The notes under the pieces are model-generated. The model was not told the DNA's origin. It saw only the letters and a list, made by a program, of their open reading frames with translations, and did no database searches. A program made the position numbers and the translations under genes. Source: Photobacterium sp. TLY01 (lineage in GTDB: Bacteria > Pseudomonadota > Gammaproteobacteria > Enterobacterales > Vibrionaceae). Taken from it: DNA of 64,000 nucleotides. Each line of letters begins with the position of its first letter. Position 1 is the stretch's first letter. Shown here one piece after another: positions 1 through 9,704 of the stretch. The stretch lies in the NCBI RefSeq assembly GCF_021432065.1, contig NZ_CP090364.1, positions 310,001 to 374,000 on the forward strand. Reading direction: 5' to 3'.

Positions 1-675
<675 letters not shown>

Positions 676-767
676 ACAACACCCAAGGGGTTTTAGCGGA
701 CTCCATAAGCACTTGAATGATGTGCTGAGAACTTAAGTCAGATTTTCCAAGATTGTTGAACAAATTT

Positions 768-887
768 TGCTTGGCGACCATAGCGCTGTGGAACCACCTG
801 ATCCCATGCCGAACTCAGACGTGAAACGCAGCAGCGCCGATGGTAGTGTGGGGTCTCCCCATGTGAGAGTAGGACATCGCCAGGCTT
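768..887 (+). rRNA. rrf: 5S ribosomal RNA, copy 1
   Basis: A 120-nt 5S gene lies 92 nt after the 23S end. It has the conserved core CCCATGCCGAACTCAGA and GTGGGGTCTCCCCATG. The ends pair as a terminal helix (CTTGGCGA with TCGCCAGG). It is the first of two 5S genes flanking a tRNA-Thr. Confidence 0.96.
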
Positions 888-1043
888 TCATTGCCCATCT
901 TGGGTGATAGCTCGCATCTTTTGATACTTGCGATGCTCATGTGCTAATGCACACTGCGCTTCTCAGTTCAAAATCTGCATCGCATCACGCAAGATGACCG
1001 AAACAAAGCAGTGAAGCGTAAGACTTTGTTTAGATAAAAATTT

Positions 1044-1119
1044 GCTGGTATAGCTCAGTTGGTAGAGCGCACCCTTGGTAAGGGTGAGGCCCCCAGTTCA
1101 AATCTGGGTACTAGCACCA
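1044..1119 (+). tRNA. tRNA-Thr (anticodon GGT)
   Basis: A 76-nt cloverleaf with encoded CCA at 1117-1119. The acceptor stem is GCTGGTA paired with TACTAGC, the D arm carries GCTCAGTTGGTAGAGC, the anticodon loop TTGGTAA has anticodon GGT at 1077-1079, and the T arm has GTTCAAATC. It lies between two 5S genes in the tail of the rRNA operon, the position of thrV in E. coli rrnD. Confidence 0.97.
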
Positions 1120-1124
1120 GAATT

Positions 1125-1244
1125 TGCTTAGCGACAATAGCGCTGTGGAACCACCTGATCCCATGCCGAACTCAGACGTGAAACGCAGCAGCGCCGATGG
1201 TAGTGTGGGGTCTCCCCATGTGAGAGTAGGACATTGCTAAGCAC
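1125..1244 (+). rRNA. rrf: 5S ribosomal RNA, copy 2
   Basis: A second 120-nt 5S gene starts six bases after the tRNA-Thr. Its body is the same as copy 1, but the terminal helix differs (CTTAGCGA with TTGCTAAG) so that pairing is kept. This is the last gene of the operon and is followed at once by a rho-independent terminator. Confidence 0.95.
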
Positions 1245-1251
1245 CCTCTTT

Positions 1252-1279
1252 AAAACCCAGCCTTTTGGCTGGGTTTTTT
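1252..1279 (+). terminator. Rho-independent terminator of the rRNA operon
   Basis: The stem ACCCAGCC / GGCTGGGT has a TTTT loop, is preceded by A residues, and is followed by a run of T. It lies directly after the second 5S gene. Confidence 0.92.
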
Positions 1280-1408
1280 CATTTCTGCTTTTCGTTATTT
1301 GTACATTTCCATTTGCTAGCCTATTGCTTTCATTAGAATTATTCATAGTTCTCTTAACTATCTATAATTCTTTTAATGCGGTAATGCTTGCAGAGTGAGT
1401 CGAAATTC

Positions 1409-1442
1409 TATAATTTTTGGGTATCTGGACGTCTGTACATCT
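1409..1442 (+). promoter_or_regulatory. metA promoter with tandem MetJ (met box) operator
   Basis: A consensus -10 hexamer TATAAT is at 1409-1414, with only a weak -35 (TTGCAG, 1388-1393). Just downstream are adjacent 8-mers resembling the met box AGACGTCT: GGACGTCT at 1427-1434 (7 of 8), GTACATCT at 1435-1442 (5 of 8), and a weaker one at 1419-1426. Tandem 8-bp spacing is how MetJ-SAM dimers bind side by side. The position over the start of transcription predicts repression of metA when SAM is plentiful. The operator is seen in the sequence; MetJ binding is inferred. Confidence 0.8.
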
Positions 1443-1457
1443 TAGGGAGAGCAACAC

Positions 1458-2399
1458 ATGCCCATTAAAATTCCTGATCAGTTACCGGCAACGGATATTC
1501 TCCGTAGTGAGAATATCTTCGTCATGTCTGCAAAACGCGCTGCCAGTCAGGAAATTCGCCCGCTGAAGGTATTGTTGCTTAACCTGATGCCGAAAAAAAT
1601 TGAAACTGAAACTCAGTTTCTCCGCCTGTTATCAAATAGCCCGCTGCAGGTCGATGTTGAGTTACTGCGAATTGACAACCGACCGACAAAAAATACGCCC
1701 ACTGAGCATCTGGATACCTTCTACCGGCAGTTCGAAATGGTGAAGGACAGAAATTTCGACGGCTTGATTGTGACGGGTGCCCCGCTCGGGCTGGTACAGT
1801 TCGAAGATGTTTTGTACTGGGAAGAAATCCAGACGATATTGAACTGGGCGAAAGGGCACGTGACTTCGACTATGTATGTGTGCTGGGCCGCTCAGGCTGG
1901 ACTTAAGCTGATGTACGACTTACCTAAACGTACTCGCAAAGAGAAATTATCAGGTATCTACACCCATAAGGTTCATCATCCGCATCATCCGATTCTGAGA
2001 GGCTTTGATGACACCTTTCTGGCGCCACACTCGCGTTATGCCGACTTCTCGCCTGAGTTTTTATCTGAGCATACTGACCTGGATATTTTGGCCACCTCTG
2101 ATCAGGCAGGCGTGTATCTTGCTACCACTAAAGATAAGCGCAATGTCTTTGTGACCGGGCATCCTGAATACGATGCCCACACATTACATAATGAATATAT
2201 GCGTGATTTGGGGGAGGGGATGGAGCCAAAGGTTCCCGTGAATTATTATCAGGATAATGACCCGGATAAACCACCTGTTGCGAGTTGGCGCAGTCATGGA
2301 CATCTGCTGTTTGCCAATTGGCTGAATTATTGTGTCTACCAGCAAACACCTTATGATCTGGAGCATTTCTCAGAAGACAAATTTACCAAAGATGATTGA
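1458..2399 (+). CDS. metA: Homoserine O-succinyltransferase
   Basis: MetA transfers the succinyl group of succinyl-CoA to homoserine, the first committed step of methionine synthesis in the cytoplasm. The 313-residue protein matches the usual length (about 309). It has the acyl-enzyme nucleophile Cys142 (context YVCWAAQAG), His235 and Glu237 (GHPEYD). Residue 111 is glycine, the residue associated with succinyl- rather than acetyl-CoA use in this family. The ATG is preceded by AGGGAGA at 1444-1450. Met boxes just upstream predict MetJ control, shared with metH further along the window. Confidence 0.97.
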   Translation: MPIKIPDQLPATDILRSENIFVMSAKRAASQEIRPLKVLLLNLMPKKIETETQFLRLLSNSPLQVDVELLRIDNRPTKNTPTEHLDTFYRQFEMVKDRNFDGLIVTGAPLGLVQFEDVLYWEEIQTILNWAKGHVTSTMYVCWAAQAGLKLMYDLPKRTRKEKLSGIYTHKVHHPHHPILRGFDDTFLAPHSRYADFSPEFLSEHTDLDILATSDQAGVYLATTKDKRNVFVTGHPEYDAHTLHNEYMRDLGEGMEPKVPVNYYQDNDPDKPPVASWRSHGHLLFANWLNYCVYQQTPYDLEHFSEDKFTKDD

Positions 2400-2419
2400 G
2401 TGCCTTCGCCTTTGTAAAC

Positions 2420-2448
2420 AAAAAGACCTGCCGCAGCAGGTCTTTTTT
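2420..2448 (+). terminator. Terminator after metA, probably bidirectional
   Basis: The stem AGACCTG / CAGGTCT is flanked by A residues on the left and T residues on the right. It lies between the converging ends of metA and the antiporter gene, so it can serve both strands. Confidence 0.9.
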
Positions 2449-2466
2449 ATACCAGAAATCAGATGC

Positions 2467-3804
2467 TCAAGACTTGGGAGCGGTTTCCGGCTGCGGACGA
2501 GTCGGACTTGTTTGCTCATTTTCTTTTGCTTTATTTGCTTCCCAGAGTTTCGCTTTTTCGATCATCGGTGTAATCGTGGAACCCTGAACCAGGATAGAGA
2601 ACACCACAACTGAATAAGTCATCACCAGAATCAGCTCTTTGACATCAATGTTTTTCTCCGGAATGACGATAACGCCGGCAGGAATTGCCATCGCCATCGC
2701 CAGCGCCAGACCCCCACGCAAGCCACCCCAGGTGAGGATTTTTACCGATTCCGGATTGTATTGACGGAAACGTTTAAAGCCGAGGTAAGACAGCTTGACG
2801 CTTAAATAGCGTGCCAGCAGTACCAGCGGCACCGCAATCACCATCAGTGTCCAGTCTTCCTCATGGAAGCTGAACGACAGCATGCTCATACCAATCAGCA
2901 GGAAGAGTACACCGTTGAGGAACTCATCAACCAACTCCCAGAAGTGATCCAGATGATCTTCACTCTCTTTCGAAAAGCCGATATAACGGGTCCAGTTGCC
3001 AATCATGATCCCGGAGACCACCATAGCCAATGGCCCAGACACATGAATCACATCGGCAAACGCATAACCGGCCGTCGGGATCCCCAGAGTCAGCAGCAGC
3101 TCCATGGAGTGATCGTCGGTCGAACTGATCAGGTAATGGAACAGCAGGCCGAGGACAAAACCGTAAGTGATGCCGCCAATGGCTTCCTGCAGGAAAAGAT
3201 GGCCAACCCCCAGTACAGTCGGCGCTTCATCACCAAAGGCGATGGTAAATAAAGTCACGAAGATGACCAGACCAAAGCCATCGTTAAACAGCGACTCCCC
3301 TTCAATTTGGGTGGAGATGCGGCGCGGTGCGTGCAGTTTTTTCACAATGGCCAGCACGGCGATCGGGTCAGTCGGCGAAATCAATGCGCCGAACAGCAGG
3401 CAGTAGATTAGATCAAACTGGATGCCCAGCATCTGGCATATCCACCACAAACTGCCACCGATAAAGAAAGTGGAGAACAGGGTGGCGCCGAGTGCCAGAA
3501 TGGTGATTTCCCACTTTTGATCTTCGAGATGTGGCAGCTTGATCCCTAAACCGCCGGCAAACAGTAAGAAGCCTAAAATACCTTTCAGCAGAAAGCTTTC
3601 GAAGTCGATTTGACCTAGCTGTTCCGCAGCGATTTCCTCCAGGTGAAACCAGCCGTTGTGACCTGCAATCACAATCCCGAGCGATAAAATAATAGCACCG
3701 GCTGTGATGGCGATAGTCGTTTGCATCTTGCCTATTTTATGGTTAATAAAGGCAATCACCATCGCGGCGGCGGCGAGAAAACAGAGGGTACTGTATACCG
3801 ACAT
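2467..3804 (-). CDS. CPA1/NhaP-type Na+(K+)/H+ antiporter
   Basis: A 445-residue inner-membrane protein with roughly a dozen hydrophobic segments. It carries the monovalent cation:proton antiporter-1 hallmarks: SPTDPIAV (the Asp-containing transport motif) and ESLFNDGFG. It would exchange cytoplasmic Na+ or K+ for protons in pH and salt homeostasis. The C-terminal tail is short and charged (KAKENEQTSPTRPQ), without the TrkA/RCK regulatory domain of the longer NhaP1/2 proteins, so ion specificity cannot be stated. It is divergent from metH and convergent with metA. ATG start at 3804. Confidence 0.9.
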   Translation of the reverse strand: MSVYSTLCFLAAAAMVIAFINHKIGKMQTTIAITAGAIILSLGIVIAGHNGWFHLEEIAAEQLGQIDFESFLLKGILGFLLFAGGLGIKLPHLEDQKWEITILALGATLFSTFFIGGSLWWICQMLGIQFDLIYCLLFGALISPTDPIAVLAIVKKLHAPRRISTQIEGESLFNDGFGLVIFVTLFTIAFGDEAPTVLGVGHLFLQEAIGGITYGFVLGLLFHYLISSTDDHSMELLLTLGIPTAGYAFADVIHVSGPLAMVVSGIMIGNWTRYIGFSKESEDHLDHFWELVDEFLNGVLFLLIGMSMLSFSFHEEDWTLMVIAVPLVLLARYLSVKLSYLGFKRFRQYNPESVKILTWGGLRGGLALAMAMAIPAGVIVIPEKNIDVKELILVMTYSVVVFSILVQGSTITPMIEKAKLWEANKAKENEQTSPTRPQPETAPKS

Positions 3805-3922
3805 CCTTGATCCTCATCTGTTGTTAAAGTGTTAAGCAAAAATTGTGACAAAATATAAATGTTCGGGCCTCTGATAGCCATAAAAACTTTAGGCTGATGC
3901 TTGGAGAATAAGTTTTCGCAAA

Positions 3923-3946
3923 CGATGTATAGACGTCTAGATTTCC
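3923..3946 (+). promoter_or_regulatory. MetJ operator upstream of metH
   Basis: A perfect met box AGACGTCT is at 3931-3938, flanked in register by weaker 8-mers (CGATGTAT at 3923-3930, AGATTTCC at 3939-3946). It sits about 60 nt before the metH start and makes metH a likely member of the MetJ regulon. No clear -10/-35 pair stands out nearby. Confidence 0.72.
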
Positions 3947-4003
3947 AATCAGGCTGTGATAGGATGTTAGCAGCTGATAGGTTTAAGAGTAAGGAAGTGA
4001 GCA

Positions 4004-7000
4004 GTGTCGAAGGGTACGGATTTATTACAAAAGCGACTTAAGGAACAGATCCTCATCATCGATGGGGGCATGGGCACCATGATCCAGAGCTACAAGCTGG
4101 ATGAAGAGGATTACCGTGGTGAACGTTTTTCTGATTGGCATTCGGATCTGAAAGGCAATAACGATCTGCTGGTACTCACCCAGCCACAATTGATTCAGGA
4201 TATCCACTCTGCCTACCTTGAAGCCGGCGCTGATATTCTTGAGACCAACACTTTTAACGCCACCACAATTGCCATGGCCGACTACGACATGGAAAGCCTC
4301 AGTGCCGAGATCAACTTCGAAGCGGCAAAGCTGGCGCGCCAAGTGGCGGATGAATGGACGGCAAAAACCCCGGACAAGCCGCGCTTTGTGGCAGGTGTAC
4401 TCGGTCCGACCAACCGGACCTGCTCGATATCACCGGATGTCAACGATCCCGGTTTCAGGAATGTGTCGTTTGATCAGTTAGTGGACGCGTATTCCGAATC
4501 AACCCGTGCTTTGATTGAGGGCGGGGCCGATATCATTCTGATTGAAACCATTTTCGATACGCTGAATGCCAAAGCCTGTGCGTTTGCTGTCGACAAAGTC
4601 TTTGAAGAGCAGGGTGTGGTCTTGCCTGTGATGATTTCAGGGACAATCACCGATGCTTCCGGCCGGACCTTATCAGGACAAACCACAGAAGCCTTTTACA
4701 ATTCTCTGCGACACGTCAAACCGATTTCGTTTGGCCTGAACTGTGCGCTGGGGCCGGATGAACTGCGTCAGTATGTGGAAGAGCTGTCGCGTATTTCTGA
4801 GTGTGCGGTCTCTGCGCACCCAAATGCAGGTTTGCCCAATGCGTTTGGCGAATATGATCTGGAAGCGGCTGAAATGGCCGAACATATCAAAGAGTGGGCG
4901 GAGTCCGGCTTTCTGAATCTGGTGGGCGGTTGTTGTGGCACCACACCAGAGCATATTCGTGAAATGGCCCGAGTGACAGCGAATCTCCCGCCGCGCCAAC
5001 TGCCTGAGATCCCAGTTGCCTGCCGCTTGTCAGGCCTGGAACCGCTGACCATTGAAAAAGACACTTTATTTGTCAATGTCGGTGAACGGACCAATGTGAC
5101 AGGTTCAGCGCGTTTTCGCCGCTTGATCAAAGAAGAGCTCTACGACGAGGCGCTGGAAGTGGCGCGCCAGCAGGTGGAAGCCGGCGCGCAGATCATCGAT
5201 ATCAATATGGACGAAGGCATGCTGGATGCTGAAGCGGCCATGGTGCGCTTTCTGAATCTGTGTGCTTCTGAGCCTGAAATATCCCGCGTCCCGATTATGA
5301 TTGACTCTTCCAAGTGGGAAATACTGGAAGCCGGCCTGAAGTGTGTCCAGGGTAAACCCATTGTTAACTCGATTTCTCTCAAAGAAGGCAAAGAGAAGTT
5401 TGTTGAGCAGGCGAAGCTGATCCGCCGCTATGGCGCAGCTGTAATTGTAATGGCGTTCGATGAGGTCGGTCAGGCTGATACCCGTGAGCGTAAGATAGAG
5501 ATCTGTACTAATGCCTACCGCATTCTGGTTGATGAAGTGGGATACCCGCCGGAAGACATCATTTTTGACCCGAACATTTTCGCGGTAGCCACCGGGATTG
5601 AAGAGCACAATAACTACGCGGTGGATTTCATTGAAGCTGTGGGTGACATCAAACGGACTCTGCCGCATGCCATGGTGTCGGGCGGGGTATCGAATGTGTC
5701 CTTCTCATTCCGGGGTAATGAGCCGGTGCGGGAAGCCATTCATGCCGTGTTCCTGTATCACTGTTTCAAAAACGGCATGGATATGGGCATCGTGAATGCC
5801 GGTCAGTTGGCCATTTATGATGATCTGGCTGACGAGTTGCGCGAAGCGGTGGAAGATGTCGTGCTGAATCGCAGGGATGATTCTACTGAGCGCCTGCTGG
5901 ATTTGGCTGATAAGTACCGGGGCAGCGGCGAAGCGGTCGAAGATAAAACGGCTGCCGAATGGCGCGGCTGGCCGGTCGAGAAGCGGTTGGAACATGCGCT
6001 GGTCAAAGGGATCACTGAGTTTATTGTTGAAGATACCGAAGAAGCCCGTCAGAACGCCGCAAAACCACTTGAGGTGATAGAAGGCCCTTTGATGGCGGGG
6101 ATGAATATCGTCGGTGATTTGTTCGGTGAAGGGAAAATGTTCCTGCCTCAGGTGGTGAAATCAGCCCGGGTCATGAAACAGGCGGTTGCTTATCTTGAGC
6201 CTTTCATTAATGCTGAAAAGCAAGCCGGACGCACGAATGGCAAAATCCTGCTCGCCACGGTGAAAGGCGATGTGCACGATATCGGCAAAAATATTGTCGG
6301 TGTGGTGCTGCAGTGTAATAACTACGAGATCATTGACCTGGGGGTCATGGTCTCTTGCGACAAGATCCTGAAAGTGGCCAGAGAAGAGAAGGTCGATATC
6401 ATCGGTCTCTCCGGGCTGATCACGCCCTCGCTTGATGAAATGGTGCATGTCGCCAAAGAAATGGAGCGGCAGGGTTTTGATCTGCCTTTGCTGATTGGTG
6501 GGGCAACAACCTCCAAGGCCCATACCGCCGTCAAAATTGAACAGAACTACCATGCGCCTGTTGTCTATGTGTCTAACGCGTCGCGTGCGGTGGGTGTGTG
6601 CTCGGCACTCTTATCCGAGACTCAACGCCCGGCGTTTGTTGAGCGTCTGGATCAGGAATACGAGGTGGTGCGGGAACAACACGCCCGCAAGCGTCCGCGC
6701 AGTGCGCCTGTCAGCCTGGAAGCTGCCCGCGCTAATAAAGTGGCGATCGACTGGAATAACTACACCCCGCCGGCGCCGCAAAAGCCAGGGATCCACGTTT
6801 TTAAGGATTTCGATATTGCAACTTTGCGCCGTTATATCGATTGGACGCCCTTCTTCATGACCTGGTCGCTAAGTGGCAAATACCCCACCATTTTGCGCCA
6901 TGAAGTCGTGGGGCAGGAAGCCCAGCGCTTATTTGATGATGCCAACCAGCTGCTGGATGAGATTGAAGCCAGCGGCATGATCAAGGCCAATGGTGTCTGT

Positions 7001-7672
7001 GGTTTGTTTCCGGCCAATAATATCGGTGATGATATCGAAGTCTACACCGATGAAACCCGAACTCAGGTGCTGACGACCTTGCGCGGGCTGCGCCAGCAGA
7101 CAGAAAAACCCAAAGGGCCGAATTACTGTCTGTCGGATTACATCGCCCCGAAAGAAAGCGGTAAAGTTGACTGGATCGGAGCCTTTGCAGTAACCGGCGG
7201 TATCGGTGAGTATGAGATTGCCGATCAGTTCAAAGCTAAAGGTGATGATTACAACGCGATTATGATCCAAGCCGTGGCTGATCGTCTTGCTGAAGCCTTT
7301 GCGGAATTCATGCACGAGACTGTCCGTAAGGAAATCTGGGGCTATGCACCGGACGAGAATCTGAGTAACGACGATCTGATCCGTGAAAAATATCAGGGTA
7401 TCCGGCCTGCACCAGGCTATCCTGCTTGCCCGGAACACACAGAGAAAGGCGAGATCTGGAAGCTGTTGGATGCCGAAGCTAATACCGGCATGATCCTGAC
7501 GGAAAGCTATGCCATGTGGCCGGGCGCGGCCGTATCAGGCTGGTACTTCTCGCATCCGGAATCCCGTTATTTTGCCGTTGCCCAGATCCAGCGCGATCAA
7601 ATGGAAAGTTACGCCGAGCGTAAAGGCTGGGATGCACTTGAAGCAGAGAAATGGCTGGGGCCCAATCTTTGA
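4004..7672 (+). CDS. metH: Cobalamin-dependent methionine synthase
   Basis: MetH moves a methyl group from 5-methyltetrahydrofolate to homocysteine through methylcobalamin. The 1222-residue protein (E. coli 1227) has all four modules in order: the homocysteine/zinc domain with ligands Cys247 (GLNCALG), Cys310 and Cys311 (GGCCGTTP); the pterin-binding domain (from about 350, [10 protein letters not shown]); the cobalamin domain with the B12 ligand His758 in DVHDIG; and the C-terminal SAM reactivation domain ([12 protein letters not shown]). The start is GTG with AAGGA about 8 nt upstream. A met box lies ahead of it. Confidence 0.97.
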   Translation: MSKGTDLLQKRLKEQILIIDGGMGTMIQSYKLDEEDYRGERFSDWHSDLKGNNDLLVLTQPQLIQDIHSAYLEAGADILETNTFNATTIAMADYDMESLSAEINFEAAKLARQVADEWTAKTPDKPRFVAGVLGPTNRTCSISPDVNDPGFRNVSFDQLVDAYSESTRALIEGGADIILIETIFDTLNAKACAFAVDKVFEEQGVVLPVMISGTITDASGRTLSGQTTEAFYNSLRHVKPISFGLNCALGPDELRQYVEELSRISECAVSAHPNAGLPNAFGEYDLEAAEMAEHIKEWAESGFLNLVGGCCGTTPEHIREMARVTANLPPRQLPEIPVACRLSGLEPLTIEKDTLFVNVGERTNVTGSARFRRLIKEELYDEALEVARQQVEAGAQIIDINMDEGMLDAEAAMVRFLNLCASEPEISRVPIMIDSSKWEILEAGLKCVQGKPIVNSISLKEGKEKFVEQAKLIRRYGAAVIVMAFDEVGQADTRERKIEICTNAYRILVDEVGYPPEDIIFDPNIFAVATGIEEHNNYAVDFIEAVGDIKRTLPHAMVSGGVSNVSFSFRGNEPVREAIHAVFLYHCFKNGMDMGIVNAGQLAIYDDLADELREAVEDVVLNRRDDSTERLLDLADKYRGSGEAVEDKTAAEWRGWPVEKRLEHALVKGITEFIVEDTEEARQNAAKPLEVIEGPLMAGMNIVGDLFGEGKMFLPQVVKSARVMKQAVAYLEPFINAEKQAGRTNGKILLATVKGDVHDIGKNIVGVVLQCNNYEIIDLGVMVSCDKILKVAREEKVDIIGLSGLITPSLDEMVHVAKEMERQGFDLPLLIGGATTSKAHTAVKIEQNYHAPVVYVSNASRAVGVCSALLSETQRPAFVERLDQEYEVVREQHARKRPRSAPVSLEAARANKVAIDWNNYTPPAPQKPGIHVFKDFDIATLRRYIDWTPFFMTWSLSGKYPTILRHEVVGQEAQRLFDDANQLLDEIEASGMIKANGVCGLFPANNIGDDIEVYTDETRTQVLTTLRGLRQQTEKPKGPNYCLSDYIAPKESGKVDWIGAFAVTGGIGEYEIADQFKAKGDDYNAIMIQAVADRLAEAFAEFMHETVRKEIWGYAPDENLSNDDLIREKYQGIRPAPGYPACPEHTEKGEIWKLLDAEANTGMILTESYAMWPGAAVSGWYFSHPESRYFAVAQIQRDQMESYAERKGWDALEAEKWLGPNL

Positions 7673-7687
7673 TGGTCGCTGGCTTGA

Positions 7688-7723
7688 CCCGTCCTGAAAA
7701 GTGTCAACCCATTTCAGGACGGG
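7688..7723. repeat. Perfect 12-bp inverted repeat after metH
   Basis: CCCGTCCTGAAA (7688-7699) is repeated exactly in inverted form as TTTCAGGACGGG (7712-7723) around a 12-nt loop. No T-run follows, so it is not a classical terminator. It could be a folded mRNA end, or joined ends of a lost insertion element; the sequence alone does not decide. Confidence 0.75.
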
Positions 7724-7735
7724 ACACATGAAAAC

Positions 7736-7764
7736 AAAAAGGCGCTCAACAGAGCGCCTTTTTT
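7736..7764 (+). terminator. Terminator between metH and lysC
   Basis: The stem GGCGCTC / GAGCGCC with loop AACA is flanked by A5 on the left and T6 on the right. It lies between the converging metH and lysC genes and so may act on both strands. Confidence 0.9.
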
Positions 7765-7783
7765 ACAGCCGTTGGATGCAATA

Positions 7784-9163
7784 TTACTCAAAAATCTTAC
7801 GGTGCAGGTTCTGAGCAATCGGCATGGCATGCTCGGTTTTGACCAGGAAGCACAGATTGTGCGGGCTGGCACCGTAGCAGATCATGCGCAGTTTATACTC
7901 GTCCAGCGTATCGAACACCGTACTGACTGAACCAGCAGTCTGGCTCATGCGGTTACCAATCAGCGAGATCAGGCACAGATCCTGTTCAATCTCGACACGG
8001 CATAGCTCGCTGAGCGCAGCATGCGCTCCCGGAGGCAGCGTCGGTGCGCCGCCGCCTGTATCGGTCTGATCCATGGTCAGAGAGACGCTGACTTCAGAGG
8101 TCGAAATCAGATCCACAGAGACCTTATGCTCAGCCAGAATCCGGAAGACTTCGGCCAGGAAGCCGTAAGCATGGAACATATTCAGGCTGGTCAGAGTGAT
8201 CAGTGTCTGGTTGGAACGCAGTGCCAGCGCACGGAACAGCGGCGCTTCCGTCACGGACTTGCGGATCCAGGTGCCGCCCTGCTCGGGTGCTCTTGACGAT
8301 CCGACAAACACAGGGATCTGACGGCGAACGGCCGGGATCAGCGTTGATGGATGCAGGATCTTAGCACCAAAGTTCGCCATCTCTGAGGCTTCGCTGAAGC
8401 TGATTTCTTTGATTGGCGTGGCTTTTGGTGCAATGCGCGGATCGGTCGTGTACATGCCAGGGACGTCAGTCCAGATTTCCAGTGTCCCCGCGTCCACCGC
8501 TTCGGCCATCAGGGCTGCGCTGTAGTCACTGCCGCCGCGACCAAGTGTCGTGGTGCGCCCTTGCTCATCGCTGCCAATGAAGCCCTGAGAAACCACAATT
8601 TGCGTCTGCAGCAGAGGTAAGAGTTTTTCCTCGGTGAGCTGACGAATCATTTCCGGCTCTGGGCTGGCTTTGCCAAAACGGCTGTCGGTGCGCATCACCT
8701 CACGGATATCGTAACGTACCGCGTCAGCCCCCAGCTCATTCATAATTTGGGTAAACAGGTAGGTCGACAGCAATTCACCGTTGGCAACCAACTGATCGGT
8801 TAACTCTGCAGACTTGTGCTCCGCAGCTTTCACGGCCAGTTCACTGACCTGATCCAAAAGTGCATCAATCTGATCTGCAATCATCTCTGGTTGCTGTAAA
8901 TCCGCCAGCACACTTTGGTGAATCGCGCGCAGACGCGTAATCAGCGTGTGTCGGTGTTCGGCATCGGCAACGCCGTTGGCCAGTTCGACCAAAATATTCG
9001 TCACACCGGAACACGCACTGATTAACACCAGCTTGGTTGTCGGATTATTGATAACGATCTTGGCACTACGGCTCATGGCAACGAAATCAGCCACACTCGT
9101 GCCGCCAAATTTTGCGACTGTGATTTCAGCGTTCAACGCTGAAGAAGAAATTACAGGGCTCAA
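7784..9163 (-). CDS. lysC: Lysine-sensitive aspartokinase III
   Basis: Phosphorylates aspartate, the entry step for lysine, threonine, methionine and diaminopimelate. The 459-residue monofunctional enzyme has the kinase motif KFGGTSVADF near the N-terminus, GRGGSDYSA in the substrate site, and two C-terminal ACT-type regulatory domains, the usual layout of AK III. The best start is TTG at 9163, with GGGAGA about 6 nt upstream on the message; no ATG is available near the conserved N-terminus. A lysine riboswitch lies in the leader, so lysine controls both expression and, by family knowledge, enzyme activity. Confidence 0.95.
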   Translation of the reverse strand: MSPVISSSALNAEITVAKFGGTSVADFVAMSRSAKIVINNPTTKLVLISACSGVTNILVELANGVADAEHRHTLITRLRAIHQSVLADLQQPEMIADQIDALLDQVSELAVKAAEHKSAELTDQLVANGELLSTYLFTQIMNELGADAVRYDIREVMRTDSRFGKASPEPEMIRQLTEEKLLPLLQTQIVVSQGFIGSDEQGRTTTLGRGGSDYSAALMAEAVDAGTLEIWTDVPGMYTTDPRIAPKATPIKEISFSEASEMANFGAKILHPSTLIPAVRRQIPVFVGSSRAPEQGGTWIRKSVTEAPLFRALALRSNQTLITLTSLNMFHAYGFLAEVFRILAEHKVSVDLISTSEVSVSLTMDQTDTGGGAPTLPPGAHAALSELCRVEIEQDLCLISLIGNRMSQTAGSVSTVFDTLDEYKLRMICYGASPHNLCFLVKTEHAMPIAQNLHRKIFE

Positions 9164-9249
9164 TGTGATCTCCCACTTAACAAAGCGTAAACATGGGGCA
9201 AAATTTGGGGAATCTTTCCGACTTGAGTGTCAGAAGAGCCATTAGGCGA

Positions 9250-9445
9250 GACGTACGAAGACTGCTGCTACCAGAAGCTCTCCACCTGCACTGGATGATG
9301 CAGGTGACAGCCAGAAGGATTCAACCTTCAAAGCCGATACGGCAAGCCCCCTGTCTTACCGTATCTCGGCGTTGCTCCCCCTCTCTATGGTGCTTTGGGG
9401 TGGGGCCCCGCCGCATAGATACCTGGATAACGCGCCTCTTCCGTT
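9250..9445 (-). ncRNA. Lysine riboswitch (L box) in the lysC leader
   Basis: Read on the minus strand, the leader holds the L-box hallmarks: GAAGAGGCGCG followed by the AGGTA turn at the 5' side, a GGGGAGCAACGCCGAG core block, a helix GATACGGTAAG/CTTGCCGTATC, the arm CACCTGCA/TGCAGGTG, and a closing 3' strand with TCTTC that can pair with GAAGA to form P1. It lies directly upstream of lysC. Between the aptamer and the TTG start (about 9164-9249) there is no clear T-tailed terminator, so control of translation initiation seems more likely than attenuation (inference). Confidence 0.88.
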
Positions 9446-9493
9446 TTCACCTGAAAAATGAGCTTTCTCAGGGTGAACAAAAATTGCCCTTAT

Positions 9494-9520
9494 TGAATAT
9501 GAGAGGGGGGGCTTTGTCAA
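9494..9520 (-). promoter_or_regulatory. Candidate lysC promoter
   Basis: On the minus strand a consensus -35 TTGACA (9515-9520) is followed after 15 nt by TATTCA (9494-9499), upstream of the lysine riboswitch. The -35 is perfect but the spacer is short and the -10 weak, so this is tentative. Confidence 0.35.
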
Positions 9521-9704
9521 TGCTTGAATGCATTTTTCTGTGTCAAGATTGTTACTGACTTTGCATAAATTTGCCTGTCTGGTTTCAGGTCCGGAGTGTT
9601 CTGTTATGCTCGTTAGAAATACCCTGCGAAAGCTACTGTTGCCAACAATAACTCATGCACTGAATTATAAGTAACTTACGTGTCTGTGCAGATGGAGAAG
9701 CCTG

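Noticed and set aside
9193-9558. 121-residue forward frame before the aminotransferase gene
   Set aside because: It is antisense to the lysine riboswitch and the lysC leader, and the translated sequence shows no family features.
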